DNA from: Variovorax sp. OV329
GTDB taxonomy: Bacteria; Pseudomonadota; Gammaproteobacteria; Burkholderiales; Burkholderiaceae_C
DNA: 62,736 nt
Direction: 5' to 3'
NCBI RefSeq assembly: GCF_900114785.1
Contig: NZ_FOUG01000026.1
Location: forward strand, 1-62,736
Shown: positions 34,649 through 43,525 of the stretch, piece after piece
How the letters are laid out: each line of letters begins with the position of its first letter
Position numbering within the stretch: the stretch's first letter is position 1
Program-made: the position numbers and the translations under genes
Notes under the pieces: generated by a model
Told to the model about the DNA's origin: nothing
Seen by the model: the letters and a program-made list of their open reading frames with translations, nothing else
Databases searched by the model: none

Positions 34649-37600
34649 TCACCACGTGTACTTCGCTCCGACACGAGCCGTCACGTTGCGGTAGTTCTGA
34701 TTGCCCCACTGGTAGCCGAGATTCGTCCAACCGGTCCAACCCCTGTCGAATTGCGCATTGACGCCCAGCTTCAGCTCGTAGCGGTTGCTGGGGTACAGGT
34801 CGCCCAACTGCAACTGGTTCAAGCGCACCGCGTTGTCGACGTTGTCGTGCCACCAGTTGATCGTGAAGTACGGCTGCGTGCGTCGACCGTCCTCGTGAAT
34901 CCAGGTCCGGTGCATGCGCACGCCCAGGCGGGAAACCCAGCCACCGCCCTCGCTGCCGTTGATTGCCGTGCCGTTGGGCTCGGTGATGTCGTCCTCGTCG
35001 TAGTGGATGTAGATGAGCTGGGCTTGCGGTTCGACAATCCAGTCGCTGTCCTCACGGATGCGCCTGGCGTAGCCCGTCTCCGCCGAAAGCGCCAGAGAAT
35101 TGGAGTCGTATCGCACCTGCGGCAAGAGGTCGCCCTGGACCGTGTTCCTGTACCAGCCGTAGTTGCCCCACACGTCGACGTACCAGCCGAGCTTCTTGGG
35201 ATCCTCGTCGTTTTGGAACCAGGTCGCATAGGCGCCGGCGCTCCAACCTTCGGTCGTGCCCTCGGCGCGCGCCGGGTTCGCGTAGGCGCTGGCGTCGCTG
35301 GTGGCGCTGCCATAGCCCAGCATCAGGCCCAGGTGGAGGCGATCGGGTGGGGTCTCGTCTTGATCCTTGAGCACGGACCAGCGCGCAACGTCGCCACCGC
35401 CCTGGATCAGCCAGCTGCGGGTATCGACATCGAAGTTGCCGTCACTGCTGCTCGTCTTTCCGTCCTTGCCCACCACACGCAGCCAGCCGGAGCGCCGCTT
35501 GTCATCAGGCTCGTCGAATTTCTGCGTTTCGACCCATTGGGGCTCGCCCAAGCGGTCATGCATGCTGTGCAAGAACATCCCCGCGGCCTGCCGCTGATTG
35601 GAAAGATAGGCGCCGACCTCAGGCCGGTAGAGAGGCCGCGGCGCGGGCGTCGGCGCAGGCACCGGGTCGTCCGACGGCACGGGTGGCACCGGTGGCACGG
35701 GTGGCCCGGGTGGCCCGGGTGGCCCGGGTGGCCCGGGTGGCGCAGGCGCTTCGGAACGAAGGTACCAGGCGTTGGCGTTCGATGCGTCGATGCTGCTTCG
35801 ATAGAGGCGGTATTCGTAGGGGCCGGCGACCGCGCGACCGGAAAGTGCAAACGCCGTAGCTGCGGTCGTGCCGCCATTGACCGCATCGACCACCTGGATG
35901 CCACTGGCCTGGGTGACCGCGCCAGACCCGCCTGCGTTCGTGATGCGCAGCAGCGTCCTCCCGGTGACCGCGCCAGCGTCGACGGCCAGTTTGTCCGAGG
36001 GCGCGCCGTCGCCAGCGAGGACAGTATTCAGACCAATCAAGGCACCGTTGCTGCCCACGTGGCTCTTGACAGTGAGCGTCTTGAAACCGGCGCCACCTGG
36101 CGGCGAAAAGAGAATCTGGCTCGCATCGTGCGTGAGGTTCGTGACGTTCGAGCTGCCGGTCAGGTTCCATACCGTGCCGTTTTGCAAGCTGAGGTTTGAC
36201 GTGCTGCCAGCGGCCGTGAACGCTGATCCCGTCAAGGTGGAGGCGCTCGCGACGATGCTTGCGTCGCCTTGAGACACGGAAATCGGCGCCTGCAGAGTCG
36301 GTCGCGACTTCTGGGCGCCGGCCGGTGGATCCGGCGGCAGCGGATCGGCGGGCGGAAACTCGCCGACCCCGCCAATGGGCGGCTCTGGTTCTGCCAGCAA
36401 AGGGAAATCCGCCACTGTTGCGACCCGCAGCCACTCGCCGCTTTCCGATCCCACGTGCGTGCTCACCAGGCCTACGCTTGCCGGCCCACCGATCGCAATG
36501 GCCGGCGCAGATCGGCTGCCAAGGGTGCTGCCCGAGAAGGTGGCAATGGAGACCTTGCCCGTCGCGCCGGCGGCGTAGAGCGCCGATGCGTTGGCCCCCG
36601 TCGCAGTCACCGTCGCGTTCTCGCCAATGATCCGCCCGCCGGTCTCGGCGACCGCACCGTGGGCATTGCTGCCCGTCGAGAAAATCGAGCTTTGCCGAAT
36701 GCTGACCGCGCTGGGGTTGTCACGCGCCAGCATGCCGTGGGAGATCAGGCCTTCCGTGCGTACAGTCGTGCCCGTGGCGTCGACAGCGCCGCCGCCGATG
36801 GCGCGCAATCCGACAGAGTTGTCGCCGTGGGTCGTGATGGAATTCTGGCCGGTCAGCGCGATCGTGGCTGGCGCCTCCAGGAAGCTGCGCGATGCCAGGG
36901 CGCCGTGCGCGTTGAGCCCGAGGGTCTCCACCGAGATGTTGGTGCCATTGATGGCGGCGGCGAACTTTGGCCCGGCCTGCTCTACCACCGAGAACAGGCC
37001 AATCCCGCCAAGCCCTTCGGTGCGAATCGTGTTGCCACGGAGGTTGGTGGTGCCGCCGTCATCTGCAACGGCCCCCATGCCTCCTTTCCCCGCTACGCGG
37101 ACCGCCGTGTTGGTGGACGTCAACGTGCCTCCTGGGTTGCGCGAAGCAAGCCCATGCGGGCGGGCGCCTGCGCGTGCCTCGCTGCCGCTGGTTGTGACGG
37201 ACCCGCCGATGAGATCGATTCGGCCGCCGAGATCGGCCAGCACTCCCATGGAGTTGTCGGGCCCCGTGGTGTTGATCACCACGTTCGTTGCCGTGATCGC
37301 CGCATTGGAAGCGCCCAACGCCGTGCCGTTCTTGGCATGGGTGGTGATGGAGCCGCCGTCGAGCGTCACCGCGGCGCCAGTCGTGGCCTGTACCCCTGAT
37401 GAAAGGCTGTCGCTCGTCGGCGCGCCAAGCACGATGGTGTTCGTGAATTCTGCCGTGGAGCCGGCGCCCTCCACCAACACGGCGCTTCCGCCTTGCGCTC
37501 CGCCCGACGAACTGGTCACGGTGCTGTCTTTCATGGCCAGCGCTGCGCCGCCGGCCACATTGACTGCGAGGCTGCGGTTGCCGGTGGCCGTGAACTGGGA

Positions 37601-38659
37601 ACTCTCGACTGCGGCCGTCGAGCCCGCGCCTTGGATGTGCAGCGCGTAGCCGGTCTGACCCTCAGCCAGCGCCTTGACGCGCGTCAAGGCGAGCTGACCG
37701 CCCGACAGCGCCGCTGCCGCGGCCGCAACTGTCACCGCATTGCCGGCGCCGCTTGCAGTCAAGGTGCTGTCGGCGAGCTGGATCACTCCGCCGAGCTCTG
37801 CGCGGGCTGCACTGCCCAAGGTAGCCGTGGTCGTCGATGAAATGCCGGCACCAGCGACGACTGACCCGGCGCCGGTGGCCAGTAGTGCCAGGGAAGGCAG
37901 CGGGTTGGTGCCGGTCGTTTGGAGGCCGCTGGTCGTGACGTTGAAGCCATTGCTCAAATCGACCCTGCCACCGCTCTCCGCAGAAACGCCGATCCCCGCG
38001 CGCCCGCCGGCGGTGACCGCGCCGCCGGAGAAGGCGATGCGACTGCCCTCGCCGACCGCACGAGCGCCGACGATACCCGTGCCGTTGGTGCCGGTGTTCA
38101 TGGAGACTGCGCTGTTGGTCAAGGTCAGGACCCCGCCGGCCTCCGCCGATACCCCCACCAGGTTGATCCCGGTCGTGGTGCCGAGCCCCATGATGATGGA
38201 GGCAGCGCTGGCCCCAATCGAGCCACCGTCGGTGGCTCGCAGGCCGATACGGCCGGCGGCGTTGCCCAGCGCCCCAGAGGTCGCGCTCAGAATCCCGCGA
38301 TCGAAGCTGATTGCCGCGCCCTGCTCGGCAAGAGCACCGGTCGTACCCAAGGTCAGGAGGTTGACCAGCGCTTCGTTGGCCGTGATGAGGCCGCTTGCGC
38401 CGGTAGCCCGCAGTCCGATGGCATTGGCAGTTGGGACATTGACGGAACTGCCAGGGGGCACGGTGCATGCCGTGTTGTTAACGACGACAGGTGCAGGACA
38501 TGTCTGGGCCCAAACCTGCCCCGCGAGAGTCGCGACAAGCAAGAAAGCCGCGGCGCTGGTCGATCGGATGACCCAGCGTGAGGCGCTCGCGCAATCAGGG
38601 TGCGCCCTGCGCAACTGGGCGTTGCGGAAGGTGCCGGGGCCACGTGCCTTCTTGTTCAT
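34649..38659 (-). CDS. Autotransporter (type Va secretion), passenger plus beta-domain
   Basis: This 1336-residue protein has a long signal region of about 52 residues ending in QVWAQ, as in many autotransporters. The ATG at 38659 follows AGGAGG. The passenger (about 53-970) is rich in Gly, Ala, Ser and Thr and made of short degenerate repeats such as ALRATGGGSIGAS-like turns, typical of a right-handed beta-helix of the pertactin type. A Pro/Gly linker of about 40 residues with PPG repeats follows. The last 290 residues form the beta-barrel domain and end in Trp (GAKYTW). It is likely a surface adhesin. It ends 37 bp from the convergent secreted-protein gene. Confidence 0.9.
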   Translation of the reverse strand: MNKKARGPGTFRNAQLRRAHPDCASASRWVIRSTSAAAFLLVATLAGQVWAQTCPAPVVVNNTACTVPPGSSVNVPTANAIGLRATGASGLITANEALVNLLTLGTTGALAEQGAAISFDRGILSATSGALGNAAGRIGLRATDGGSIGASAASIIMGLGTTTGINLVGVSAEAGGVLTLTNSAVSMNTGTNGTGIVGARAVGEGSRIAFSGGAVTAGGRAGIGVSAESGGRVDLSNGFNVTTSGLQTTGTNPLPSLALLATGAGSVVAGAGISSTTTATLGSAARAELGGVIQLADSTLTASGAGNAVTVAAAAAALSGGQLALTRVKALAEGQTGYALHIQGAGSTAAVESSQFTATGNRSLAVNVAGGAALAMKDSTVTSSSGGAQGGSAVLVEGAGSTAEFTNTIVLGAPTSDSLSSGVQATTGAAVTLDGGSITTHAKNGTALGASNAAITATNVVINTTGPDNSMGVLADLGGRIDLIGGSVTTSGSEARAGARPHGLASRNPGGTLTSTNTAVRVAGKGGMGAVADDGGTTNLRGNTIRTEGLGGIGLFSVVEQAGPKFAAAINGTNISVETLGLNAHGALASRSFLEAPATIALTGQNSITTHGDNSVGLRAIGGGAVDATGTTVRTEGLISHGMLARDNPSAVSIRQSSIFSTGSNAHGAVAETGGRIIGENATVTATGANASALYAAGATGKVSIATFSGSTLGSRSAPAIAIGGPASVGLVSTHVGSESGEWLRVATVADFPLLAEPEPPIGGVGEFPPADPLPPDPPAGAQKSRPTLQAPISVSQGDASIVASASTLTGSAFTAAGSTSNLSLQNGTVWNLTGSSNVTNLTHDASQILFSPPGGAGFKTLTVKSHVGSNGALIGLNTVLAGDGAPSDKLAVDAGAVTGRTLLRITNAGGSGAVTQASGIQVVDAVNGGTTAATAFALSGRAVAGPYEYRLYRSSIDASNANAWYLRSEAPAPPGPPGPPGPPGPPVPPVPPVPSDDPVPAPTPAPRPLYRPEVGAYLSNQRQAAGMFLHSMHDRLGEPQWVETQKFDEPDDKRRSGWLRVVGKDGKTSSSDGNFDVDTRSWLIQGGGDVARWSVLKDQDETPPDRLHLGLMLGYGSATSDASAYANPARAEGTTEGWSAGAYATWFQNDEDPKKLGWYVDVWGNYGWYRNTVQGDLLPQVRYDSNSLALSAETGYARRIREDSDWIVEPQAQLIYIHYDEDDITEPNGTAINGSEGGGWVSRLGVRMHRTWIHEDGRRTQPYFTINWWHDNVDNAVRLNQLQLGDLYPSNRYELKLGVNAQFDRGWTGWTNLGYQWGNQNYRNVTARVGAKYTW
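35676..35738. repeat. Seven tandem 9-bp units encoding a PPG/VPP linker
   Basis: Three units of the type GGCAC(G/C)GGT are followed by four identical units GGCCCGGGT (35703-35738). On the coding (minus) strand they give VPP and PPG triplets of the linker between the passenger and barrel of the autotransporter. Identical short units of this kind change copy number by slippage. Confidence 0.8.
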
Positions 38660-38824
38660 TGCCCGCCTCCTGGCGAATGCAGCCTCCGAACCGGCCTGGC
38701 CAGAGCAGGCTCGCATGTGGCCTAGAGACTCGATCGGCTCCCTGAACTCTGCGCGATGGTGGCGGAGGCCGACGGCAATGTCCAGCACATGGGGCAAACG
38801 GCCAACCGAAGTCCGCGCGCTTTC

Positions 38825-40702
38825 TCAGTCGATCCGGGCGATAGCGGCATCGGCCCGATCGGCGTAGAGCACGTCGATCAGGTGCGCACGTCGCTGCCGC
38901 GTGATGGCCTGGTTCACATAGCCTTTGTCGGCGATCTCGTAGGCATCCGGCGACGGCGCCTCGGCCATCAGCATCACTCGGTACACCTGCTGGCTGCCGG
39001 GGCCGGTCTGCGTACGCAGCATGGCGCGCAAGGCACCGATCACCAGCGGATGCCGGATCAGCGTCTCGACCGGCGCTTCTGCCAGCTCGGGCGCCAGGCT
39101 GCGGCATTGCGCGACGTTCGGCCACGCCAGCGCGGCCACCTTGTCGCGGTCGTGGCCGCAGATCACCGCGTCGGCCAGCAGCGGCGCGCAGGACTCGACC
39201 AGGCCCAGGCGAACCGCGCCGGTGCGCACCCAGGTGCCGCTGCCCAACTTGAAATCCTCGACGCAGCGGCCGGCATAGCGCAGGCCCGCCTCCGGGGCTT
39301 GCGGATCGGCCAGCCGGACCGCGTCGCCCAGGCAGTAGTAGCCCTCGTCGTCGAAGGCGGCTGTGCTCAGGTCCGGGCGTTTGAGGTAGCCGGGGAAGAC
39401 GTGGGGACCGCGCGTGCGGATCTCGTAGCGGCCCTCCTCGCCTTCCAGCGGGACCAGCTTGAGTTCGACGCCCGGACCGGGCAGGCCGATGTTGTCCACC
39501 TCTTCCCCCGGCATCGTAAAACCCGACCCAAGGCCGGTGGTCTCAGTCGCACCGAAGCCGGAGGCGAAGACGATGCGCTGGCCCACGGTGCGCACCGCCA
39601 CGTCCTGGAAGCGCTTCCAGACGTCGCGCGCCAGGCTGGCCCCGCCATAGCCGGCGAAGTTCAGGCGCGAGAAGAAGGAGTGGGCCAGTGCCTCGTCGCG
39701 CTCCAGTTCGGCGCTCAGCATGGCCCAGGCCGCCGGCACGTTGGCGTAGAACGAGGGCGAGACTTCGCGCAGGTTCTGCACCGTGCGCCCGAACAGCGCA
39801 GGCAGGGGCCGGCCGTCGTCGATGTAGAAGGAGCCACCTGTGACGAACAGGCGGCCCAGGTTGGCCACGGCGCCGAAAGCGTGGCTCCAGGGCAGCCAAT
39901 CCAGCATCACCACTGTCTCGGCGAGCATGGGGCGGTGCATGTAGCGAATCTGTCCGATCATGGCCGCGGCATTGCGGTAGTGCAGCGGCACGCCCTTGGG
40001 AACGCCGGTCGAGCCCGAGGTGAAGAAGATGCGCGCCACGTCGCGCTCGGCATCGATGGCCTGGTGCGCGGCCTGCACGGCGGCCCGCCTCTGGGGCGTC
40101 ATGGGCGTCTCGATGAGCGATTGCCACGTGATCTGGCCCGCGGTGCTGCCCTGGACCGCGATAATCTCGGCGGCCGGGGTTCCCAGCACTTCCAACGCCT
40201 TGGCGAAGGGCCCGAGCGACTGCACGAAGACCGCGGCCGGCTCGACCAGCGCGTGCATGTCGATCAGGCGCGTGAACTCTTGGCTCATCAGCGCGGCGGC
40301 CGGGGTGACCGGCGCCGTCGGGATGCCGACGTAGTCGGCCGCCATGGTGAGCACGGCCAGCTCGATCGAGTTGCCTGACAGGATCATCAGCGGCCGCGTC
40401 TGCGACAGGCCCAGCTCAAGCAGTGCGGCAGCGACCGAGAGCATCTGGCGGTGGAACGCCGCCCAGTCGACGGTGCGCCAGCTGTCGGGCCCGTTGCGCT
40501 CGGCCAGCGCCACCTGAGCGCCGCGAGATTGCGCCCATTGGGCAACGAATTCGCTGAAGCTGGACTCGGCGATCACGCCCGGCTCGTCCAGGGACTTCAT
40601 CAACAGGGTGCCGTCAGCGAGACGCTGGTGCGATGCAGCCGAGTTCAGCAGCTTCGAGTCGCGATAGCTCGCCTGGGCCGAGCCTTGTGGTGCATAGGAC
40701 AT
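38825..40702 (-). CDS. Feruloyl-CoA synthase-like acyl-CoA ligase
   Basis: This 625-residue ANL ligase has FFTSGSTGVPKG at 227-238, GFGATET near 390, GLPGPGVELKLVP, and GRCVEDFKLGSGTWVRTGAVR in the hinge region, a pattern typical of feruloyl-CoA synthases and related arylalkenoate ligases. The length also fits that group. It starts 14 bp after the alcohol dehydrogenase stop, so an alcohol/aldehyde/acid/CoA route is suggested. True feruloyl specificity is not supported because no vanillin-forming partner is nearby. Confidence 0.85.
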   Translation of the reverse strand: MSYAPQGSAQASYRDSKLLNSAASHQRLADGTLLMKSLDEPGVIAESSFSEFVAQWAQSRGAQVALAERNGPDSWRTVDWAAFHRQMLSVAAALLELGLSQTRPLMILSGNSIELAVLTMAADYVGIPTAPVTPAAALMSQEFTRLIDMHALVEPAAVFVQSLGPFAKALEVLGTPAAEIIAVQGSTAGQITWQSLIETPMTPQRRAAVQAAHQAIDAERDVARIFFTSGSTGVPKGVPLHYRNAAAMIGQIRYMHRPMLAETVVMLDWLPWSHAFGAVANLGRLFVTGGSFYIDDGRPLPALFGRTVQNLREVSPSFYANVPAAWAMLSAELERDEALAHSFFSRLNFAGYGGASLARDVWKRFQDVAVRTVGQRIVFASGFGATETTGLGSGFTMPGEEVDNIGLPGPGVELKLVPLEGEEGRYEIRTRGPHVFPGYLKRPDLSTAAFDDEGYYCLGDAVRLADPQAPEAGLRYAGRCVEDFKLGSGTWVRTGAVRLGLVESCAPLLADAVICGHDRDKVAALAWPNVAQCRSLAPELAEAPVETLIRHPLVIGALRAMLRTQTGPGSQQVYRVMLMAEAPSPDAYEIADKGYVNQAITRQRRAHLIDVLYADRADAAIARID

Positions 40703-40716
40703 GGCGTTCTCACTGC

Positions 40717-41802
40717 TTACTGTTCGAACACGATGACCGAACGGGCCAGTTCGCCGCGGCGCAGTTCGTCGAAGGCCTCGTTGATCTGGTCGAGCCGCAG
40801 GCGGCGCGAGATCATCGGGTCCAGGTGCAGCTTGCCGGCCATGTAGAAGTCGACCAGGCGCGGCATGTCCACCGGAAAGCGGTTCGATCCCATCACCGAG
40901 CCCTGGATGCGCCGCTCGTGCAGCAGGTGGTTCGGGTCCAGTTCCAGCTTCACACCGGGCTTGATCATGCCGATCACAGTCGCAGTGCCGCCGCGGCGCA
41001 GCATCGCAAAGGACTGTTCGGCGGTCGCCTTCAAGCCGATGCATTCGAAGGAGTAGTGCACGCCGCCGTTGGTGAGATCGCGCACGGCCTTCACCACGTC
41101 GCCGTCGGCGGCGTTGATCACGTCGGTGGCGCCGAACAGCTTGGCCAGGTCGAGCTTGCCGGGGAGCATGTCGATCGCGATGATGCGGCCGGCGCCGGCC
41201 AGCGCCGCGCCGTTGATCGCCGCCAGCCCGATGCCGCCGCAGCCGATGACCGCCACCGTCTCGCCCGGCCGCACGCCCGCCGTGTTGAACACCGCGCCCG
41301 CGCCGGTAGTGATGGCGCAGCCGATGAGGGCTGCGCGGTCCAGTGGCATGTCGCGCCGAATGGCGACGCAGGCGTGCTCATGCACCAGCATCTGCTCGGC
41401 GAAGGCCGACAGGTTGCCGAACTGGGGCATGGGCTTGTGCTGGTAGGACAGGCGCTGCTCTTCCCCCTTGCCGCGCCGGGTGTCGGGCGAGACGCACAGC
41501 GAGAGGTGGCCGGTAAGGCAATGGTCGCAATGCCCGCAGTAGGCCGACAGGCAGGTCACCACGTGATCGCCGGGCTTGACGGTGCGCACCAGCGCGCCGA
41601 CCTGCTCGACAACCCCGGCTGCTTCATGACCGAGCACCACAGGCGCCGGGTGCGGCAGCATGCCGTCAACAAAGTGCAGGTCGGAGTGGCACACACCGGC
41701 CGCGACGGTGCGGATCAGCACCTCATGCGGACCGGGCTTGTCGATGGAAATGTCCTCGATGAGGAGTGGCGTGCCGGGGCTGTGGAAAACGGCTGCTTTC
41801 AT
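40717..41802 (-). CDS. Zinc-dependent alcohol dehydrogenase
   Basis: This 361-residue medium-chain dehydrogenase has the catalytic zinc ligands in GVCHSDLH and GHEAAG. The structural zinc loop CGHCDHCLTGHLSLC has four Cys, and the nucleotide motif is GCGGIGLAAI. The start at 41802 is an ATG; a TTG 18 bp upstream is possible but less likely. It would oxidise a primary or secondary alcohol with NAD. It is divergent from an aldehyde dehydrogenase across a 194-bp region with a double palindrome, so the two are probably regulated together. Confidence 0.9.
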   Translation of the reverse strand: MKAAVFHSPGTPLLIEDISIDKPGPHEVLIRTVAAGVCHSDLHFVDGMLPHPAPVVLGHEAAGVVEQVGALVRTVKPGDHVVTCLSAYCGHCDHCLTGHLSLCVSPDTRRGKGEEQRLSYQHKPMPQFGNLSAFAEQMLVHEHACVAIRRDMPLDRAALIGCAITTGAGAVFNTAGVRPGETVAVIGCGGIGLAAINGAALAGAGRIIAIDMLPGKLDLAKLFGATDVINAADGDVVKAVRDLTNGGVHYSFECIGLKATAEQSFAMLRRGGTATVIGMIKPGVKLELDPNHLLHERRIQGSVMGSNRFPVDMPRLVDFYMAGKLHLDPMISRRLRLDQINEAFDELRRGELARSVIVFEQ

Positions 41803-41872
41803 TGTCTCTATCTCTTTCAAGTTGCTGAAGCTGACGGGGTGGCGCGAGGTTAGAGCGCACCCGCGAGCGATT

Positions 41873-41924
41873 CACCACTCCGGTGGAGTGGCGCGCGGGC
41901 CCTCGCCACTCCACCGGAGTGGTG
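41873..41924. promoter_or_regulatory. Double palindromic operator between alcohol and aldehyde dehydrogenase genes
   Basis: Two copies of CCACTCC-N3-GGAGTGG lie at 41875-41891 (spacer GGT) and 41906-41922 (spacer ACC). They are reverse complements of each other, so the whole block is an inverted repeat with 21-bp arms (41873-41893 and 41904-41924) around a 10-bp spacer. The centres are 31 bp apart, about three helical turns. It lies between divergent genes, 71 bp from the alcohol dehydrogenase start and 72 bp from the aldehyde dehydrogenase start. A third copy is at 16529-16545. Confidence 0.7.
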
Positions 41925-41996
41925 CGCGCCACCCCCGCCTCTGCAATCCTTTGCCGCGAGTGAACTTCAATCCCCAATGACGACCGAGACGACGCC

Positions 41997-43499
41997 ATGA
42001 CCACCAACCTGACCATCGAGCAACAAGCCTCGGCCCTGGCCGCCGGCTTCCTGGCGCAGCCGCTGCAGAACTTCATCGGGGGCAAATGGATGCCCGCCCA
42101 GTCGGGCGAGATCCTGGGCGTGGTGGATCCCGCGACCCATCACTTGCTGGGCCAGGCCGCTGCCGGTGGCGCCGCCGACATCGACATGGCCGTGAAGGCC
42201 GCGCGCCAGGCTTTCGACGCCGGCCCCTGGGCGCGTATGCCGCCCGCGGGCCGCTCGCGGCTGATGCACCGGCTGGCCGACGCGATCGATGCCCACGCCG
42301 ACGAACTGGCGCTGCTCGAATCACTGGACAACGGCAAGCCGCTGAAGATCGCCCGCATCGGCGACGTGGCGCTGGCCTCGGAGTGCCTGCGCTACATGGC
42401 AGGCTGGGCCACCAAGCTCAACGGCGAGACGATCTCGTCGTCGATGCCTGGGCAATGGCACGCCTACACGCTGCGCGAGCCGATCGGCGTGGTCGGTGCC
42501 ATCGTGCCGTGGAACTACCCGCTGATGATGGCCGTGACCAAGATTGCGTCCGCTCTGGCCGCGGGCTGCACCATCGTGCTCAAGCCGTCTGAGCAGACGC
42601 CGCTGACGGCCGTGCGCCTGGCGCAGCTCGTAGAGGGCGCGGGCTTTCCGCCCGGCGTCGTCAACGTCGTCACCGGCCTGGGCACGGTAGCGGGGCAGGC
42701 GCTGGTCGCGCATCCGCTGGTGGACAAGATCACCTTCACCGGGTCGACGGCCGTGGGCAAGGCCATCGTGCAGGAGTCCGTGCGCACCATGAAGCGCGTG
42801 ACCCTGGAGCTGGGCGGCAAGTCGCCCTTCATCGTGTTTCCCGATGCCAACCTGGAACAGGCCGTCACGGCAGCCGTGCACAGCATCTTCGGCAACACCG
42901 GCCAGATGTGCATCGCCGGCTCGCGCCTGTATGTCCACCGGAAGGTGTACGACGACGTGGTCGGTGCCATCGCCGGCGCCGCGGGCAAACTGCGCGTGGG
43001 CTCGGGCCTGGACCCGCGCACCGAGATCGGCCCGCTCGTGACCCCCGAGCACCTCAAGCGCGTTACCGGCTACATCGAGGCAGGCCGGCAGGCGGGCGCA
43101 CAGGTCATCGCAGGCGGCGGCGTCATCGAGGGCGCCGGCAACTTCGTGCAGCCGACGGTGCTGACCGGCACGCTGCCCGACATGTCGGTGATGCGCGAGG
43201 AGATCTTCGGCCCTGTACTGTGCGCCATGCCCTTCGAGGACGAGGACCTGGACACCATCGCGCGCCTGGCCAACGACACCCACTACGGCCTGTCGTCGAA
43301 CATCTGGACGCGCGACATCAGCGTGGCCCACAAGCTGGCCCGCAAGATCAAGGCAGGCACCGTGCGGGTCAACGCGCCGGCCGGGCTGGACCTGGCGCTT
43401 CCCTTCGGCGGCTACAAGGAGTCCGGCGTCGGGCGCGAATTGGGCCGCGAAGGCGTCGACGCATACACCGAGCTCAAGTCGGTGGCCATCGCGCTCTGA
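41997..43499 (+). CDS. NAD(P)-dependent aldehyde dehydrogenase
   Basis: This 500-residue enzyme has the family pattern: PWNYPLMMA near 176, FTGSTAVGKAI near 248, the catalytic Glu in LELGGKSP near 272 and the catalytic Cys in GNTGQMCIAGSRLYV near 305. The C-terminal GGYKESGVGRELG is also typical. It would oxidise an aldehyde from the divergent alcohol dehydrogenase to the acid used by the CoA ligase. Its stop overlaps a possible start of the downstream regulator (TGATG). Confidence 0.93.
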   Translation: MTTNLTIEQQASALAAGFLAQPLQNFIGGKWMPAQSGEILGVVDPATHHLLGQAAAGGAADIDMAVKAARQAFDAGPWARMPPAGRSRLMHRLADAIDAHADELALLESLDNGKPLKIARIGDVALASECLRYMAGWATKLNGETISSSMPGQWHAYTLREPIGVVGAIVPWNYPLMMAVTKIASALAAGCTIVLKPSEQTPLTAVRLAQLVEGAGFPPGVVNVVTGLGTVAGQALVAHPLVDKITFTGSTAVGKAIVQESVRTMKRVTLELGGKSPFIVFPDANLEQAVTAAVHSIFGNTGQMCIAGSRLYVHRKVYDDVVGAIAGAAGKLRVGSGLDPRTEIGPLVTPEHLKRVTGYIEAGRQAGAQVIAGGGVIEGAGNFVQPTVLTGTLPDMSVMREEIFGPVLCAMPFEDEDLDTIARLANDTHYGLSSNIWTRDISVAHKLARKIKAGTVRVNAPAGLDLALPFGGYKESGVGRELGREGVDAYTELKSVAIAL

Positions 43500-43525
43500 T
43501 GCAACCTGCCGGCAGGCGCACGACT

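Noticed and set aside
41803..41820. TTG start adding six residues to the alcohol dehydrogenase
   Set aside because: The ATG at 41802 gives the usual family N-terminus KAAVF and has a purine-rich site upstream.
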